DNA of 64,000 bases from Linum tenue (taxonomy: Eukaryota; Streptophyta; Magnoliopsida; Malpighiales; Linaceae): positions 11,073,467 to 11,137,466 of the forward strand of contig CAMGYJ010000010.1 in the NCBI GenBank assembly GCA_946122785.1. Reading direction: 5' to 3'. This document shows, in pieces, positions 12,441 through 23,458 of this stretch. Every line of letters begins with the position of its first letter. The first letter of the stretch is position 1. The notes beneath the pieces are model-generated. The model had not been told where the DNA came from, made no database searches, and worked only from the letters and a program-made list of their open reading frames with translations. The position numbers and the translations under genes are program-made.

Positions 12441-13457
12441 ATGCCAGAATCTACTGTTTTCGCTGCCACTTCAGCCTCTCCAACAGAAGATGTCATCGTC
12501 ACATTCAATCCTGTAGCCCAGTTGCCCCTCAAGCTGAATCCCACGAACTTCAGTGACTGGCGATCACAACTGGAGACTCTACTCATGGGGTTCGACCTCA
12601 TCAGTTTCATCGATGGCACCGGTGTTGTTCCTCCCAAAATGCTCACCGAGAACAACACCTCAGCCGCCAATCCTGCTTTCCATCGATGGTTCAGGCAAGA
12701 CAAGCTCATTCTACATGCCCTTAGATGCTCTATCTCAGAAGCCTTATATTCCTTTGTATCTGCTGCTGTTACATCACGTGAGGCCTGGGTGATTCTGGAA
12801 AAATTATATGCTGGGCGTTCTCAGTCTCCTATTATTAACTTGAAAGGCAAATTGGCAAGCACAAACAGGGGTAATCGAGATGTCCTCACTTATGTAAATG
12901 AACTCAAGTTGTTTGCAGCTGAGTTAGCTCTTGTTGATGAGCCTGTCTCGGACTTGGATCTCGTCGTTCATTGCCTTCGGGGGCTCGGCGATGAAAGACC
13001 AGGCTCGGTTGGACTCGGTCCCCACTGCGTTTTACACAGGGAAATCTCGCCATGGAGGAAGCGGAAGCGGCAGCAGCGTCATCCCTTCCTCTCCTCGCGG
13101 CGGCGGCTTTTCTTCTCGCCACCAACAGCAGGGATTAGGTTCTGGGTTTGGGCAAGGCTCTGGCTATGGCCTGATCCGCGTCAATCCATCTCCCCAGGTC
13201 GACATTTATTTTCCCCCGAACCCACACGTGCACGACGGTCCCAAGTCGTGTGTCAATACTGTGAACGGCCCGGTCATGCAGTTCGCCAGTGCTTCCGCTT
13301 ATTCCCTCAGGCCCGCCAGGCCTACAATCAAATGCACTCAGCTCCGGCCCATGCCACCACAAGGCCCGCACAGGCCCATGCCACTACTGTTTCTTCTTCT
13401 GGGCCGTGGCTAATGGATTCAGCGGCCTCCCACCATGTTACAGCTTATTTGGGCTAA
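12441..13457 (+). pseudogene. Copia-1 gag and start of protease, ends at an in-frame TAA
   Basis: The gag part has the UBN2-type capsid core: LPLKLNPTNFSDWRSQLETLL, then WRFRQDKLILHAL-like and TSREAWVILEKLY motifs. The zinc knuckle CQYCERPGHAVRQC fits CX2CX4HX4C. It ends with WLMDSAASHHVT, the aspartic protease active-site strand (DSAA variant of DSGA). Between about 13000 and 13230 the better family match is in the +1 frame, so two compensating frameshifts, and probably a small deletion, lie there. TAA at 13455-13457 interrupts the polyprotein; the next frame is in phase with it. Confidence 0.85.
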
Positions 13458-13460
13458 CCT

Positions 13461-16400
13461 TTGTTATATTCTGATTACACAGGCCCTGATGAAATTACTG
13501 TGGGTGATGGATCAGGTTTGAAAATCTCTCACATTGGCTCTTCCACACTCTCTCTTGGGTCCAATAATTTATATTTGCGTGATACATTGTGTGTTCCAAC
13601 CATTAAGAAGCATCTTATTTCGGTAGCTAAATTATGCCAAGCTAATCCGGTCTCGGTGGAATTTTTTGCTACTCATTTTGTTGTGAAGGATCTTCGCACG
13701 GGGGCTCAGCTGCTAAGGGGGGAAAACAACGGTGATGTTTATGAATTACCTAGTGAAGTGAAGGACGTTCGCCTGGCTCTTGTCACCGCTCGCACCTCTG
13801 CACCTTCTTGGCACGCCCTCCTTGGTCATCCTTCCCACTCCTCTCTCGCTAGTCTCATTCGGTCTTTTTCCCTTCCTGTTTCGACTTCCCTTGCATGTTC
13901 TCCATATGATGCTTGTCTTTCCAATAAAAGTCACAAACTACCTTTCTCTGTTTCCTCATTATCTAGCAACCGTCCATTTGATCTTTTGTATACTGACGTT
14001 TGGGGCCCTGCTCCTGTTTCCTCTATTGATGGTTATCGTTATTATTTGGTTATTATTGACCATTTTACTCGCTATACTTGGTATTATCCTTTGCGCAACA
14101 AATCTGATGTTCTCCAAATTTTTCTTGATTTTCGCAAAATGGTGGAAAATTACTTCTCCACTACCATTCGTCGCCTTTATACAGATGGTGATGGTGAATT
14201 TCAGAAATTGCGTAAGGATTTACTTCAAAATGGCATAACTCATCTCCTTACTCCTCCCCATACACCTGAACACAATGGTATGCCTGAACGAAAACATCGT
14301 CACCTTGTCGAAACGGGTATCACACTTCTTTATCATGCTAATCTTCCTACCGCCTTCTGGTCTTTTGCCTTCTCCACAGCCATTTATCTCATCAATCGCT
14401 TGCCCTCCTCCGCTCTACGTGGTAAAATTCCCTACACTCTTCTCTTCAATATTTCACCTAATTATCATAAACTCCGCATTTTTGGGTGTCTCTTTTATCC
14501 ATGGCTTTGCCCTTATTCGTCACACAAACTTGATACTCGCTCAAAACCGTGTCTTTTTCTTGGCTATTGCCCTCAACGTAGTGCCTATTATTGTTTTGAT
14601 CCTCTCACCCAACGTATCTATTTGTCTCGACATGTGGTTTTTGTTGAGTCTCACTTTCCAGGGCTTCCGACACTCACCTCCACTCCACCTCCTTTGGCGG
14701 CGTCTTGGCTCCATGATTTATCACCCACCATCTCCACAATTCCAGGCCGTCCATCCCCCTTCACTTCGCCAGCTGGGCCGTCTGTGGCCCAATCCCCCTC
14801 GGCGCTCACGCCTCCACCGCAGGATCCATCACCACCTGGGCCCTCTACCACCGCGTCTTCAGCTTCCCCCACGGATCCGGTCACGCCTCCACCTGGGCCC
14901 GTGCCCCCTTCTGGCCCGCCTCCACCACCTCAGCGCACACATGCCATGAGAACGCGGGCTCAGGATGGGATTTTTAAGCCCAAAAAGCGGCTGTTCCACA
15001 CGGTTGTTCAGGCTGGCCCACCGCCTTTACAACCCCTCAATGTGCAACAAGCTTTATGTTATAGGGAGTGGTCTGATGCTCTCTCAGCTGAAAATCAGGC
15101 CTTATTGGCCAATTATACTTGGGATTTGGTCCCTCGGCTTCCTCATTATAATGTCCTTGGTAATCGCTGGTTATTCCGGGTCAAGTATAATCCTAATGGA
15201 TCCATTGAGCGGTTCAAAACCCGCCTGGTTGCGAAGGGGTTCAATCAGCGCCCTGGCCTTGATTTCACTTACACATTTAGTCCGGTCGTGAAACCTGTTA
15301 CTGTTCGGACCGTCTTCACCTTGACTCTCTCTCAAGGTTGGTCTATCGCTCAGTTTGATGTCAATAATGTGTTTCTGCAGGGTCCCTTACATGAGGAGGT
15401 TTATATGGTTCAACCACCAGGTTTCATTGACCCCGAGCGGCCTAACCACGTCTGTCGCCTCCGCCGTGCCATCTATGGACTGCGACAGGTGCCTCGGGCT
15501 TGGTATACCGAGTTAAGCTCGTTTCTCATCGAGTTTGGGTTCAAGAAGACCCACTCTGACGCATCTTTGTTTGTCTACTCTCATGGATCCACTTTGCTCT
15601 ACTTCCTCGTCTATGTGGATGATCTTCTTCTCACCGGCAACGATACAAATGTGCTTCATAAATTTCAGGTGGCTCTTTCTAGTCGCTTCTCGCTCAAAGC
15701 ACTCGGTGATGTCATTTATTTCCTGGGTATCGAGGTCATTCCCACCCCCACAGGTTATATACTTTCTCAACATAAATACATGGTGGATGTGCTTCAGCGA
15801 TTCCTGATGACCGATGCCAAGGCTGCCGATACGCCATTAGCATCCACGACATCTCTCACTCTCCAGGATGGTAATGCACCCAGTGATGCTACTCGGTATC
15901 GTCAGGCTATTGGGGCTCTCCAGTATCTTGTATACACTCGTCCGGATATTGCTTATTCTGTTAATAAGCTCTCCCAATACATGCATGCCCCCTCTACACA
16001 TCACTGGCAGTGTGTCAAACGCCTACTTTGCTACATTGCTGGATCTACTACCTATGGTCATGCTATACGTCGCACCACCACTTCTTTGCCTATAGTGGCG
16101 TTTGCCGACTCCGACTGGGCTGGGAATCTTGACGATCGCTCCTCCACCTCCAGCTATCTTATCTACTTGGGGTCCACCCTCATCTCCTGGAGGTCCAAAA
16201 AACAGCGGAGTGTTGCTCGCTCCAGTACCGAGGCTGAATATAGGGCCATTGCACATACCGCTGCTGAGTTAGAATGGGTTCGAAACCTCCTCCTTGAGCT
16301 ACACCATCCTCTGCCCAGTACACCGACTATCTATTCCGACAATCTCGGTGCCACTTACTTGAGCTCCAACCCAGTGTTTCACTCCCGCATGAAGCACTTG

Positions 16401-16691
16401 GCCTTAGACTATCATTTTGTTCGCCAACTGGTTCAGGATGGTCGCCTCTGTGTGCAATATGTTCCCACTTCACATCAGCTCGCCGATGCCCTCACCAAAC
16501 CTCTCCCATCGACTCGCTTCCATCTGCTTCGATCCAAGATCGGCGTCGTTGATAGCTCCTCCGTCTTGCGGGGCGTATTAGAGAAAAATCATAAAAGAAT
16601 TTTCTTGTTTATTTCTTCTCCCTCACGTATTTTATTCCCCACTTACATTCTGCTCCTATACTCAAGGAACATGGGTCATTTGGTTAGCTAG
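13461..16691 (+). CDS. Copia-1 pol: integrase, reverse transcriptase and RNase H
   Basis: An open frame of 1076 codons that continues the gag frame past one stop. Early residues (YTGPDEITVGDGSGLKI) are the rest of the protease. Integrase follows, with WHALLGHPSHSSLASL near residue 115 and the catalytic acidic residues in DLLYTDVWG (about 174), YTDGDGEF (about 240) and EHNGMPERKH (about 270). Reverse transcriptase has NRWLFRVKYNPNGSIERFKTRLVAKGF and the catalytic YVDDLLLTG near residue 718. RNase H has ADSDWAGN near 883 and SSTEAEYRA. All catalytic motifs look intact, so only the stop before it and the gag damage disable this copy. Pol would be made as a Gag-Pol polyprotein inside virus-like particles. 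Confidence 0.92.
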   Translation: MLYSDYTGPDEITVGDGSGLKISHIGSSTLSLGSNNLYLRDTLCVPTIKKHLISVAKLCQANPVSVEFFATHFVVKDLRTGAQLLRGENNGDVYELPSEVKDVRLALVTARTSAPSWHALLGHPSHSSLASLIRSFSLPVSTSLACSPYDACLSNKSHKLPFSVSSLSSNRPFDLLYTDVWGPAPVSSIDGYRYYLVIIDHFTRYTWYYPLRNKSDVLQIFLDFRKMVENYFSTTIRRLYTDGDGEFQKLRKDLLQNGITHLLTPPHTPEHNGMPERKHRHLVETGITLLYHANLPTAFWSFAFSTAIYLINRLPSSALRGKIPYTLLFNISPNYHKLRIFGCLFYPWLCPYSSHKLDTRSKPCLFLGYCPQRSAYYCFDPLTQRIYLSRHVVFVESHFPGLPTLTSTPPPLAASWLHDLSPTISTIPGRPSPFTSPAGPSVAQSPSALTPPPQDPSPPGPSTTASSASPTDPVTPPPGPVPPSGPPPPPQRTHAMRTRAQDGIFKPKKRLFHTVVQAGPPPLQPLNVQQALCYREWSDALSAENQALLANYTWDLVPRLPHYNVLGNRWLFRVKYNPNGSIERFKTRLVAKGFNQRPGLDFTYTFSPVVKPVTVRTVFTLTLSQGWSIAQFDVNNVFLQGPLHEEVYMVQPPGFIDPERPNHVCRLRRAIYGLRQVPRAWYTELSSFLIEFGFKKTHSDASLFVYSHGSTLLYFLVYVDDLLLTGNDTNVLHKFQVALSSRFSLKALGDVIYFLGIEVIPTPTGYILSQHKYMVDVLQRFLMTDAKAADTPLASTTSLTLQDGNAPSDATRYRQAIGALQYLVYTRPDIAYSVNKLSQYMHAPSTHHWQCVKRLLCYIAGSTTYGHAIRRTTTSLPIVAFADSDWAGNLDDRSSTSSYLIYLGSTLISWRSKKQRSVARSSTEAEYRAIAHTAAELEWVRNLLLELHHPLPSTPTIYSDNLGATYLSSNPVFHSRMKHLALDYHFVRQLVQDGRLCVQYVPTSHQLADALTKPLPSTRFHLLRSKIGVVDSSSVLRGVLEKNHKRIFLFISSPSRILFPTYILLLYSRNMGHLVS

Positions 16692-16786
16692 AAACTCTCA
16701 TTGTACATGTATATTAGTTGACAGAGATATCAATACAGATTACGTTCAATTTTCTACAACAAATTCTCTCTGCAATATTCCTAACA
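16575..16786 (+). repeat. Right LTR of copia-1
   Basis: Starts after a G-rich tract (GCGGGGCG) with TATTAGAG, which looks like a mutated TGTTAGAG, and ends CTAACA. The pol frame runs about 115 bp into it. Only its last 83 bp match the left LTR. Confidence 0.6.
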
Positions 16787-17680
16787 TACCACACTTAATG
16801 TTGATTTTTACAAGGAGGGTATGCTTGTCAATTAATTATGTGTCCCGCCCTCCCCACAAGTATCATGAATCATACCTGCATGTTGTTTACCTCATTCACT
16901 TTTGTGCTTGAAAGATTGGATAGCAAGTGTGTAGCAAAGAAAGTGTGCTTTGAATGTTGTTCATGATTGGTTGCGGTTTGGGGTAGTGGGAAGTGTGGTT
17001 TTTGGCCGATGCTAGCTGTCATTGCTTGTAGAAGAAGGTTCTAGTCGTAACCATAGAACATCGTGTTGGCTTTAAGTTGAACATGTGAAACCTCATGCTA
17101 TGTTTGCCACCACCCAAAAAGCTTTTTTCCCATGTCCAAGAACCTAGCCAGTCATCTGAGCCCGAGTCTAATACCTCCGGACAAGCTAGTGATGACACTC
17201 ATCTTGTGAGCTCTAGCATTTATAGGTTACTGTCATGGTGAATAGATGATAGGGGTGAGTGTTGAGTATGCACATCTTTTGCATAAAAATGGTCCTAACT
17301 CCACCGGTCGAGAGTGAGTGATTCATTCATCTTATCTTGTTCATATCATACCCCGGTGAGGACCTAGTTTGCTCATTCATTTGTTCCTATGACGTGATCT
17401 TTATGCATGGATAACTGTGGTTGGTGAGTCGTCATTGCATGATATGTTTTGGTTTGTGAACAGGGTGAGAACTTTTTGTTTTGCACGTTCTTAATGCATT
17501 CGAATGCCATTTGTGGTGGTTGACAGGCTTGCTTGTTGTTGTCCATATGTCGGTGTCAAATAGACATTTGAGATTCATCCACTTTGTGCCTTTTGACATG
17601 TCCCTAGGTTATGATGTTTAGGTTGAAATATTACCTTGTTTGAGATTGGTTTGCTTGGGGACAAGCAAACGTCCAAGTGT
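16787..17680 (+). other. Non-coding interval, probably the 3' untranslated part of a Ty3 element
   Basis: No credible frame. It runs into a purine-rich AAGTGTGGGGGATT tract near 17680, the kind of polypurine tract and context seen before the 3' LTR of Athila or Tat-type Ty3 elements. Confidence 0.35.
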
Positions 17681-19125
17681 GGGGGATTATGATTCGGGCT
17701 TAATTACACATGTGTTTCACCCCATATTCTTGTGACATTTGAGGCATTTACATCGCCCGAGTTCGATTTTACGTTAGGTGTGTGCATGTTTTAGCATGTT
17801 TCAAGTTTTAGCAAGTGGGATTGACCTCGGAAGAGAAAGTCCGACGATAATGTCGTATTTGCACATGTTTGCACCCTTGTTTCTTAATCGCTTTGGCTCG
17901 AATTTGTGTTTCCTTGTCCTATTTTACACTAGGTTGTGCTTTTTGTCACATTTTAGGTCCTAGCCGTTGAACGAAGGTTTAGGCGTGAGTTTCGGGTGAT
18001 TTGGAGGTCATTCAGCGAAGCTAGAGTAGAACATGGTCGTCCCTTGCCTAGTACACGATCGTGTTTCACACGGGGTGCACCCGTGCTTTTTAGTGCGAGA
18101 GTGTTCTCGTCTTAGGAGCAAAGTACGGGCAAGAACACGCTCGTGTCCACAAAGAGTCGCGCCCGTGGATTTTACGTCGAGGGTTGGATCGTGAAGGCTG
18201 ATGAAGAATGGAAAGCACGAGCAAGACCGGAGAAGAACATGGTTGTGTTAATCATTGGTCATGACTGTGTTTTGCGAGGCAATCGTGTAATTCCCCGCCT
18301 CCAGCTTAAGTTTTCCACGTGACGTGATCAAAACATGGGCGGAAACGGGCAGAATACGGTTGTGTTCCCAACCGTGTTTCACCCAATTTCGGGTTAAATA
18401 GGCAAATTCGAGCCAAATGAAGGGGATTTGACTTTTTGGAGTAAAAACAGAGTTCTAGAGAGAGAAAGTGACGAAGAACAAACCATATGAGCTATTTGGA
18501 GTGGATTTCTCACCATTGAAGCCTAGATCGCGTCTCTAGGAGTGAAGATTAACATCCCATATAAGATTATTCCCATTTTTATGAGTAAACTGTTTTGATG
18601 AATGTTTTCCCCTCTCTCTCTATGGAGTCGACCTTTCTCTCACTTGGGTATGAAGAACCCTAGTTTCATGTGTTAGGGATCTTGCTTGTAATGACTTTTA
18701 GGATGATATACTGATTGGTTTTAATCGATTGAAGTGTGTTTATTGAGTCAATTGAATCCTGATCAACTTCTCTTGATTTCTGCTTCAACTTATGATAGAT
18801 AGAATCTGGTTAGGTTGTTAAAGGTTCTTCAATAGATAGGAGTGAATTGATTGTACGAGAGTCCGTCAATTCACTGCTTTGTACTGGAATTCATTTCGAG
18901 TAGTGGAGTTCTAAGTGAATTGCCTTAGCATTATATCCCGGTGAAGGCTAGTCGCTTGTCGGATAGTCTGTCTAAGAGGGCTTGGTTAGTTACTTTCGGA
19001 TTTTCCGCAGTTTAATCAACAGTGAATCAACTAAAGGGAATTACAACTTGAACCTAATTAAGGAGCTAGTTGGACTCATCCCGAGTGACGCTTCTCTTGC
19101 TTTCCTTCCATTACCAACACATATC
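17681..19125 (+). mobile_element. Probable Ty3/gypsy (Athila-like) 3' LTR remnant
   Basis: Begins after the AAGTGTGGGGGATT tract with TGATTCGGGCTT and extends about 1.4 kb without coding capacity. A TTAAATAGG TATA-like box lies near 18395. The partner LTR is not in the window, so the 3' boundary and lineage are inferred. Confidence 0.4.
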
Positions 19126-19132
19126 TGATTGA

Positions 19133-19436
19133 ATTACTGGCCATTCGGGAGGTGCTCTACTTGCTGTTGTGATGGGGTTGGACGTCTCGGAATATTTTGG
19201 TAACAAGTGATGCACTACATGTTATTCAACAATTGAACGGTGGTAGTATAACAGATGCTCGTGGTGGCACAATTCTGCGTGAAGTTCATAGTCTTATCTC
19301 TCATCTTCCATTACTTAATTTACGTTACATTCCTCGAGAAGGGAATCGGACTGCCCATTTGGTGGCACGCAATGCCCTTCGTTATCCTGGGATACTTCAT
19401 GGTTTGTATGACTTTGGGTACATTATGCATCTTTAA
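19133..19436 (+). pseudogene. RNase H (RVT_3-type) domain fragment
   Basis: The frame reads ELLAIREVLYLL, a TGA at about 19170, then TSDALHVIQQLNGG and YIPREGNRTAHLVARNAL. This is the order of the plant RVT_3 RNase H domain found in LINE-derived proteins (E in AIRE, D in SDA, REGN-AHxxA near the end). Only the second half of the domain is present and it has the one stop. No reverse transcriptase neighbours it, so it is an orphan fragment. Confidence 0.7.
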
Positions 19437-19514
19437 TTTGATAGAGGCTTTCGTGGATTGAGAAACCCCACCCTTGACTATTTTATCCGCAAGGATAATA
19501 ATGGGAAAAAAAGG

Positions 19515-19956
19515 GTAAATACAATTTAATATCCAAACCTTTCATTTTAAACAATATAATAGCCAAATCTTTTCGAAAACAATCTAATATCCAAATCGTC
19601 AACTTTTCGTCCGTTTGACCGTTGGTTGACACTTCAAAAAAACTTTGTTTAGGGGAAATTTTCACAATACAACTTTGTTTTCTTGTTTTGGCATTGCAGA
19701 TGACTGAATATTCAGATATTCTATACCATCATGGTGGAGTCATGGACTTCTCGGGTTTGGAACCACGATATGTTATTGGTTTTTCAGAGAAGATATCAAT
19801 GGATATTGATGAAACGTCGTATTTCGAACTTTTTTGAAGTGTCAACTAATGGTCAAACGAACGAAAAGTTGACGATTTGGATATTAGATTGTTTTCGAAA
19901 AGGTTTGGCTATTATATTGTTTAAAATGAAAGGTTTGGATATTAAATTGTATTTAC
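19515..19956. mobile_element. Short MULE derivative (442 bp) with a transposase N-terminal remnant
   Basis: Ends are inverted repeats of about 125-135 bp starting GTAAATACAATTTAATATCC. Flanks AAAAAAAGG and AAAAAAAAT are compatible with an imperfect 9-bp duplication, though low complexity weakens this. The interior holds a splice-acceptor-like CATTGCAG followed by an open plus-strand stretch (19700-19837) with YHHGGVMDF, RYVIGF and SMDIDETSYFELF. That pattern resembles the N-terminus of plant MuDR-type transposases. I infer an internal deletion derivative of an autonomous MULE. It ends about 315 bp upstream of the BCD1 start. Confidence 0.65.
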
Positions 19957-20270
19957 AAAAAAAATATTAAAGTTCGAACGTGGTAAAAAAAAAAGAAGTT
20001 CGAACGTGGGTTGAAGGCGGAACAGAACGAAGGCCCAATTGGCCCCAGCCGAACTGCTGGCGCTGGGCTACTGCTGTTGCATGGGCCACGGAAATGGTGA
20101 AGGCGTACGACACCGTTTGCTTGGGTGTAATGTTCTGGACTTCTTGTGCCTGGTGGTGGAATCTAAATGACACGTCACCCCCGCCCTCCTCACGAGACAA
20201 AACCCTGCAATTCAATTCATCCCCACTTCAACCCTCATTCCGTTTCTTTCCCTCTTTTTCAAGTCTACCA

Positions 20271-21992
20271 ATGGAGAAGCCGCGGCAGCAACAGTCATCA
20301 CCAGAGCTCCCACCTCCGACGGAGCCGAACCCGGGTCAAAATCCTGGCGAAGAAGCTCAGCGTACAAAGGTCGTACTATGCGTAGAATGCAAAAATACGG
20401 CGGCAAAATACAAATGCCCCGGCTGCTCTCTACAGACCTGCAGCCTCCCTTGCGTCAAATCACACAAGCACCGGACTGGCTGCTCCGGCAAACGCGACGT
20501 CGCCCCTTTCGTTCCCATGTCCCAGTTCGACGATGAAACCCTTGTCTCTGGTACTCATTTCTTCCCACTTCACCCTTTTTTCCCAATAGGAACTGAATTT
20601 GCTAGCTTCGAATGGAAAGTTCTGCCAAGTTTTGATTAGGCCTATGTGTTGACTACGTGGCTCGTAGATTATAACTTTCTCGAGGAAGCGAAGAGAGTGG
20701 TTGATTCAGGTCCAAGGATGAGAGCTCAATTACGTGCTTACTCTCAATTTCGGTTGCCCTTTCACCTTCAAAGCCTTAAGCGTGCTGCATCAAGTCGCAG
20801 AACAACGCTCCTTCTTCTCCCTAGTGGAATGTCAAGGAGGGAGAAGAACAAAACTCGCTATGACCAGAGGTAACAGCTGTTTGCAAAGAATGGCTCTTTG
20901 TGAAAATTTAGGACTTTGTGAGTGCTGATTCTTTATGCGTGTATGTATGTATCTGTTCTGTTTCTAAACGAGTACTAATGTTCTGACTACTTCGAATGAC
21001 ATTTTTCAGGAAGAAGTCTATCTTCTGGACCATAGAATGGAGGTTTTACTTAACTGGTGTTGTTTTGTTTGACCATGGGTAAGCTGTACTGTATTTGTCT
21101 GCAGAATCCTTTTTACTCTCTCAAGTTCTTTTGTTATACTTTTCCATGGTTGCTTAACTATCATGCATAGGCGACCCACGGTGCTTGTTTCCCATTACAG
21201 AGTAAATGAAAACACTTCTGTTTGCTCTGAGATTGAGAAGCATCTGAAGCCAGGACCATGGAAGCATAAGTTAAAGCAGTTCTCTGAAGTGGGTTTGGAG
21301 TCTCTCAAGTGCTTCATACGTAAATATCCGAAGGTATATATATGTTTAGAAAGAAAGGTTACATTTTTAGAATCACAATGCCTCCCTCGACTTTCTGATG
21401 CCTTCTACTCTCGTTTGACTTACAGGGGAAATCGCCTTTTCGGGAGTTGGACATAAAGGCCCCTTTAAAGCAGCAGCTAGGGAATCTAAGTGTGTTGGAG
21501 CACCCTGTCATCTATGTTCTTCTCCCTTCTCAAAGTTATGATTTTGAAGTCGTAAAAGACTTCATTCCAATGGCTAGTAGGCAGGAAGCTAAGAGTTGTG
21601 TGAGTAATGATGGTCAACTGATGATCCCCAAAGGTGTTGCATTCCGCGAGGAAGAAATTATCGAAGAAGAAATAGAAAATGGTCCTTCAGCAGGTACCCA
21701 GGTTTGTGATCTTCCTGCAAAGAGCAATCCTCAGAAAGCCACGGAAAATACAGCTGAGGAGGATTCGTTGTTGGCAACCGATTCACATTCTTGCTTAAAG
21801 GACACGCGACCTGGAATATTTGATGATATGGATTTCGATTTTGACCAGAGCCTGATAGATAAGTATTCAGATATAGTTGCAGAGATCAATACGGATGACT
21901 TTCTTGATTTTGAAGGTGATTTGTCCATGGATATGGGAGGTGGGTTCAATATGATCTCTGAAGAGTTAGAAGAAGGGGAAATTGCTGATTAA
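20271..21992 (+). CDS. BCD1: HIT-type zinc-finger protein, BCD1/ZNHIT6 family (5 exons)
   Basis: BCD1 is a nuclear assembly factor needed for box C/D snoRNA stability, so it acts in rRNA 2'-O-methylation and pre-rRNA processing. Exons are 20271-20550, 20668-20869, 21010-21078, 21171-21333 and 21426-21992, 1281 nt and 426 residues, with GT-AG borders and consistent phases. Residues about 38-70 form the HIT zinc finger: CVECKNTAAKYKCPGC, then CSLPC and HKHRTGC. After it come DYNFLEEAKRVVDS, KKSIFWTIEWRF, SEIEKHLKPGPW and HPVIYVLLPSQSYDF, which match the BCD1 core in order. The C-terminal third is acidic and ends EELEEGEIAD. The first 30 residues are rich in Pro, Gln and Glu. The next gene-like DNA downstream is transposon. 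Confidence 0.9.
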
Positions 21993-22400
21993 GGGGAGAT
22001 CCTGAATTGGACCACCAGAACACCATCATAGTCCTAACACGAACTTGTGATCGGTACTAGACTCAGGTCACTCTTGATGCTGGTAAGAGATCGAGTGATG
22101 GTCACCATGGGCAACGGATGAGGGGCTTGATTTGACACAATGTTGGTTTTTGTTCTTTGTCGACTTCATCTGGCTGTGTCCAACTTCCATGGTTGTGGCC
22201 TTCCTCTCTCGTGATTCTGCTGCTTGCATCAGCCATGTGATGATCCGGGAAAGAACGTGGATGTTGTAGGTTGAGTGAGTGGTGATTGTATCCATGCCGT
22301 TCTTCCGAAGAATGCGTTACGTGAGTACATTCTCTTTTGTTTACTGTCATGCCTCTTTCGGAATCCTGTTAATTTTCTCTGATAAATAGTTTTCACAACC
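21993..22400 (+). other. BCD1 3' flank
   Basis: Untranslated and intergenic sequence between the BCD1 stop and the first recognisable copia-2 sequence. No other feature seen. Confidence 0.5.
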
Positions 22401-23018
22401 TTTATTCAAATGATTGAGACACAGTTTGGGAAAACAGTTGAGGTGATTTGATTATGGAGGCGAGTTTACTATTAATGAATTGATGGTGTTATATAAGACT
22501 CAGGGAATACTTCCGTAGTCTTCATGTCTTGGTATATCTCATCAGAATGGGGTGGTAGAACGTAAACAGTGCCATGTCTAGGAGCTCACGAGAACGCTCT
22601 CTTTCATTGTCGTGTTCCTATAGGTTTCTGGGTAGAAGCAATTATATTGTGAATCAGTTGATTAATCGACAAATTATGTAGTTTCTAGGACAAAGATCAC
22701 CATATTACAGGCTCCGACTATTCATCTCTGTGGGTGTTTGGTGGTGTTCTTGTTTAGTCTTGCTCCCTCAGGACAGGAGTCAGGAGTGACACAAAAACTC
22801 GCTTTGAAGGCATTGAAATGTGTGTTTGGCATAAAGGATATTTATGTTACGATCCTATAGAAAAGCGCATGAGCATTGAATATCATGTGATGTTTCTAGA
22901 AACGGAGATGTACTACTCTTCATCTCATTCAAAGGCGAGATCTTCCACTTCCCTTGAGTTTTTGGCCCCATTACCATGACCTTCCTTTGATTCTGTAGGA
23001 GTGTTGACTACTCCTACT

Positions 23019-23458
23019 TAGGGCTGTTCATTTGGGTTTGGTTTTTCGGTTTTAACCATAACCAAACCAATTGGAAAGCTAATGGTTTTAGTTTTTCGGT
23101 TTTAAACCAATAAGCAACTTAATGGTTTTTGTTTGGTTAAAACCGAAAAACCAATAGAAACCATTAAGAAACCAATAAGAATAAAATTATTTATCAACAA
23201 ACATATATTTTTTTTGGTTTCTTTTGACAGGCATGCCAACCAATAATTTGTAATGGTCATTTACCATTATTATGACGTTTATTCAATAAAAAGGAGGGAA
23301 ATGAGAATAAATATGAGTGTATGAGTACATGTTGGTCAACCGAAAACCAATAAGGGCCTTAATGGTTTTGGTTTTGGTTTTTGGGATTTAATTTTTGATT
23401 TTTGGTTTTTCATACTTAATGGTTTGGTTAACCAAACCAAACCAAATTGACAGCCCTA
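23019..23458. mobile_element. hAT-type MITE, 440 bp
   Basis: Starts TAGGGCTGTTCA and ends TGACAGCCCTA, flanked by a perfect 8-bp duplication CTCCTACT (23011-23018 and 23459-23466). The interior is built from inverted GGTTTTGGTTTTTCGG-like tracts and has no gene. It lies inside copia-2 and is younger than it. Confidence 0.92.

Larger units (their letters stand above)
9870..16786 (+). mobile_element. Ty1/copia LTR retrotransposon (copia-1) with a nested Pack-MULE in its leader
   Basis: Layout in sense order: left LTR ending CTAACA at 10026, a primer-binding site TGGTATCAGAGC at 10027 (complementary to initiator tRNA-Met, usual for plant copia), leader, gag, protease, integrase, reverse transcriptase and RNase H, a purine tract near 16565-16574, and a right LTR ending CTAACA at 16786. 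The leader is split by a Pack-MULE at 10214-12143. The last 83 bp of the two LTRs are identical (9944-10026 and 16704-16786), but the LTR parts before this do not align. The left boundary is therefore approximate. No target duplication was found. Confidence 0.85.
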
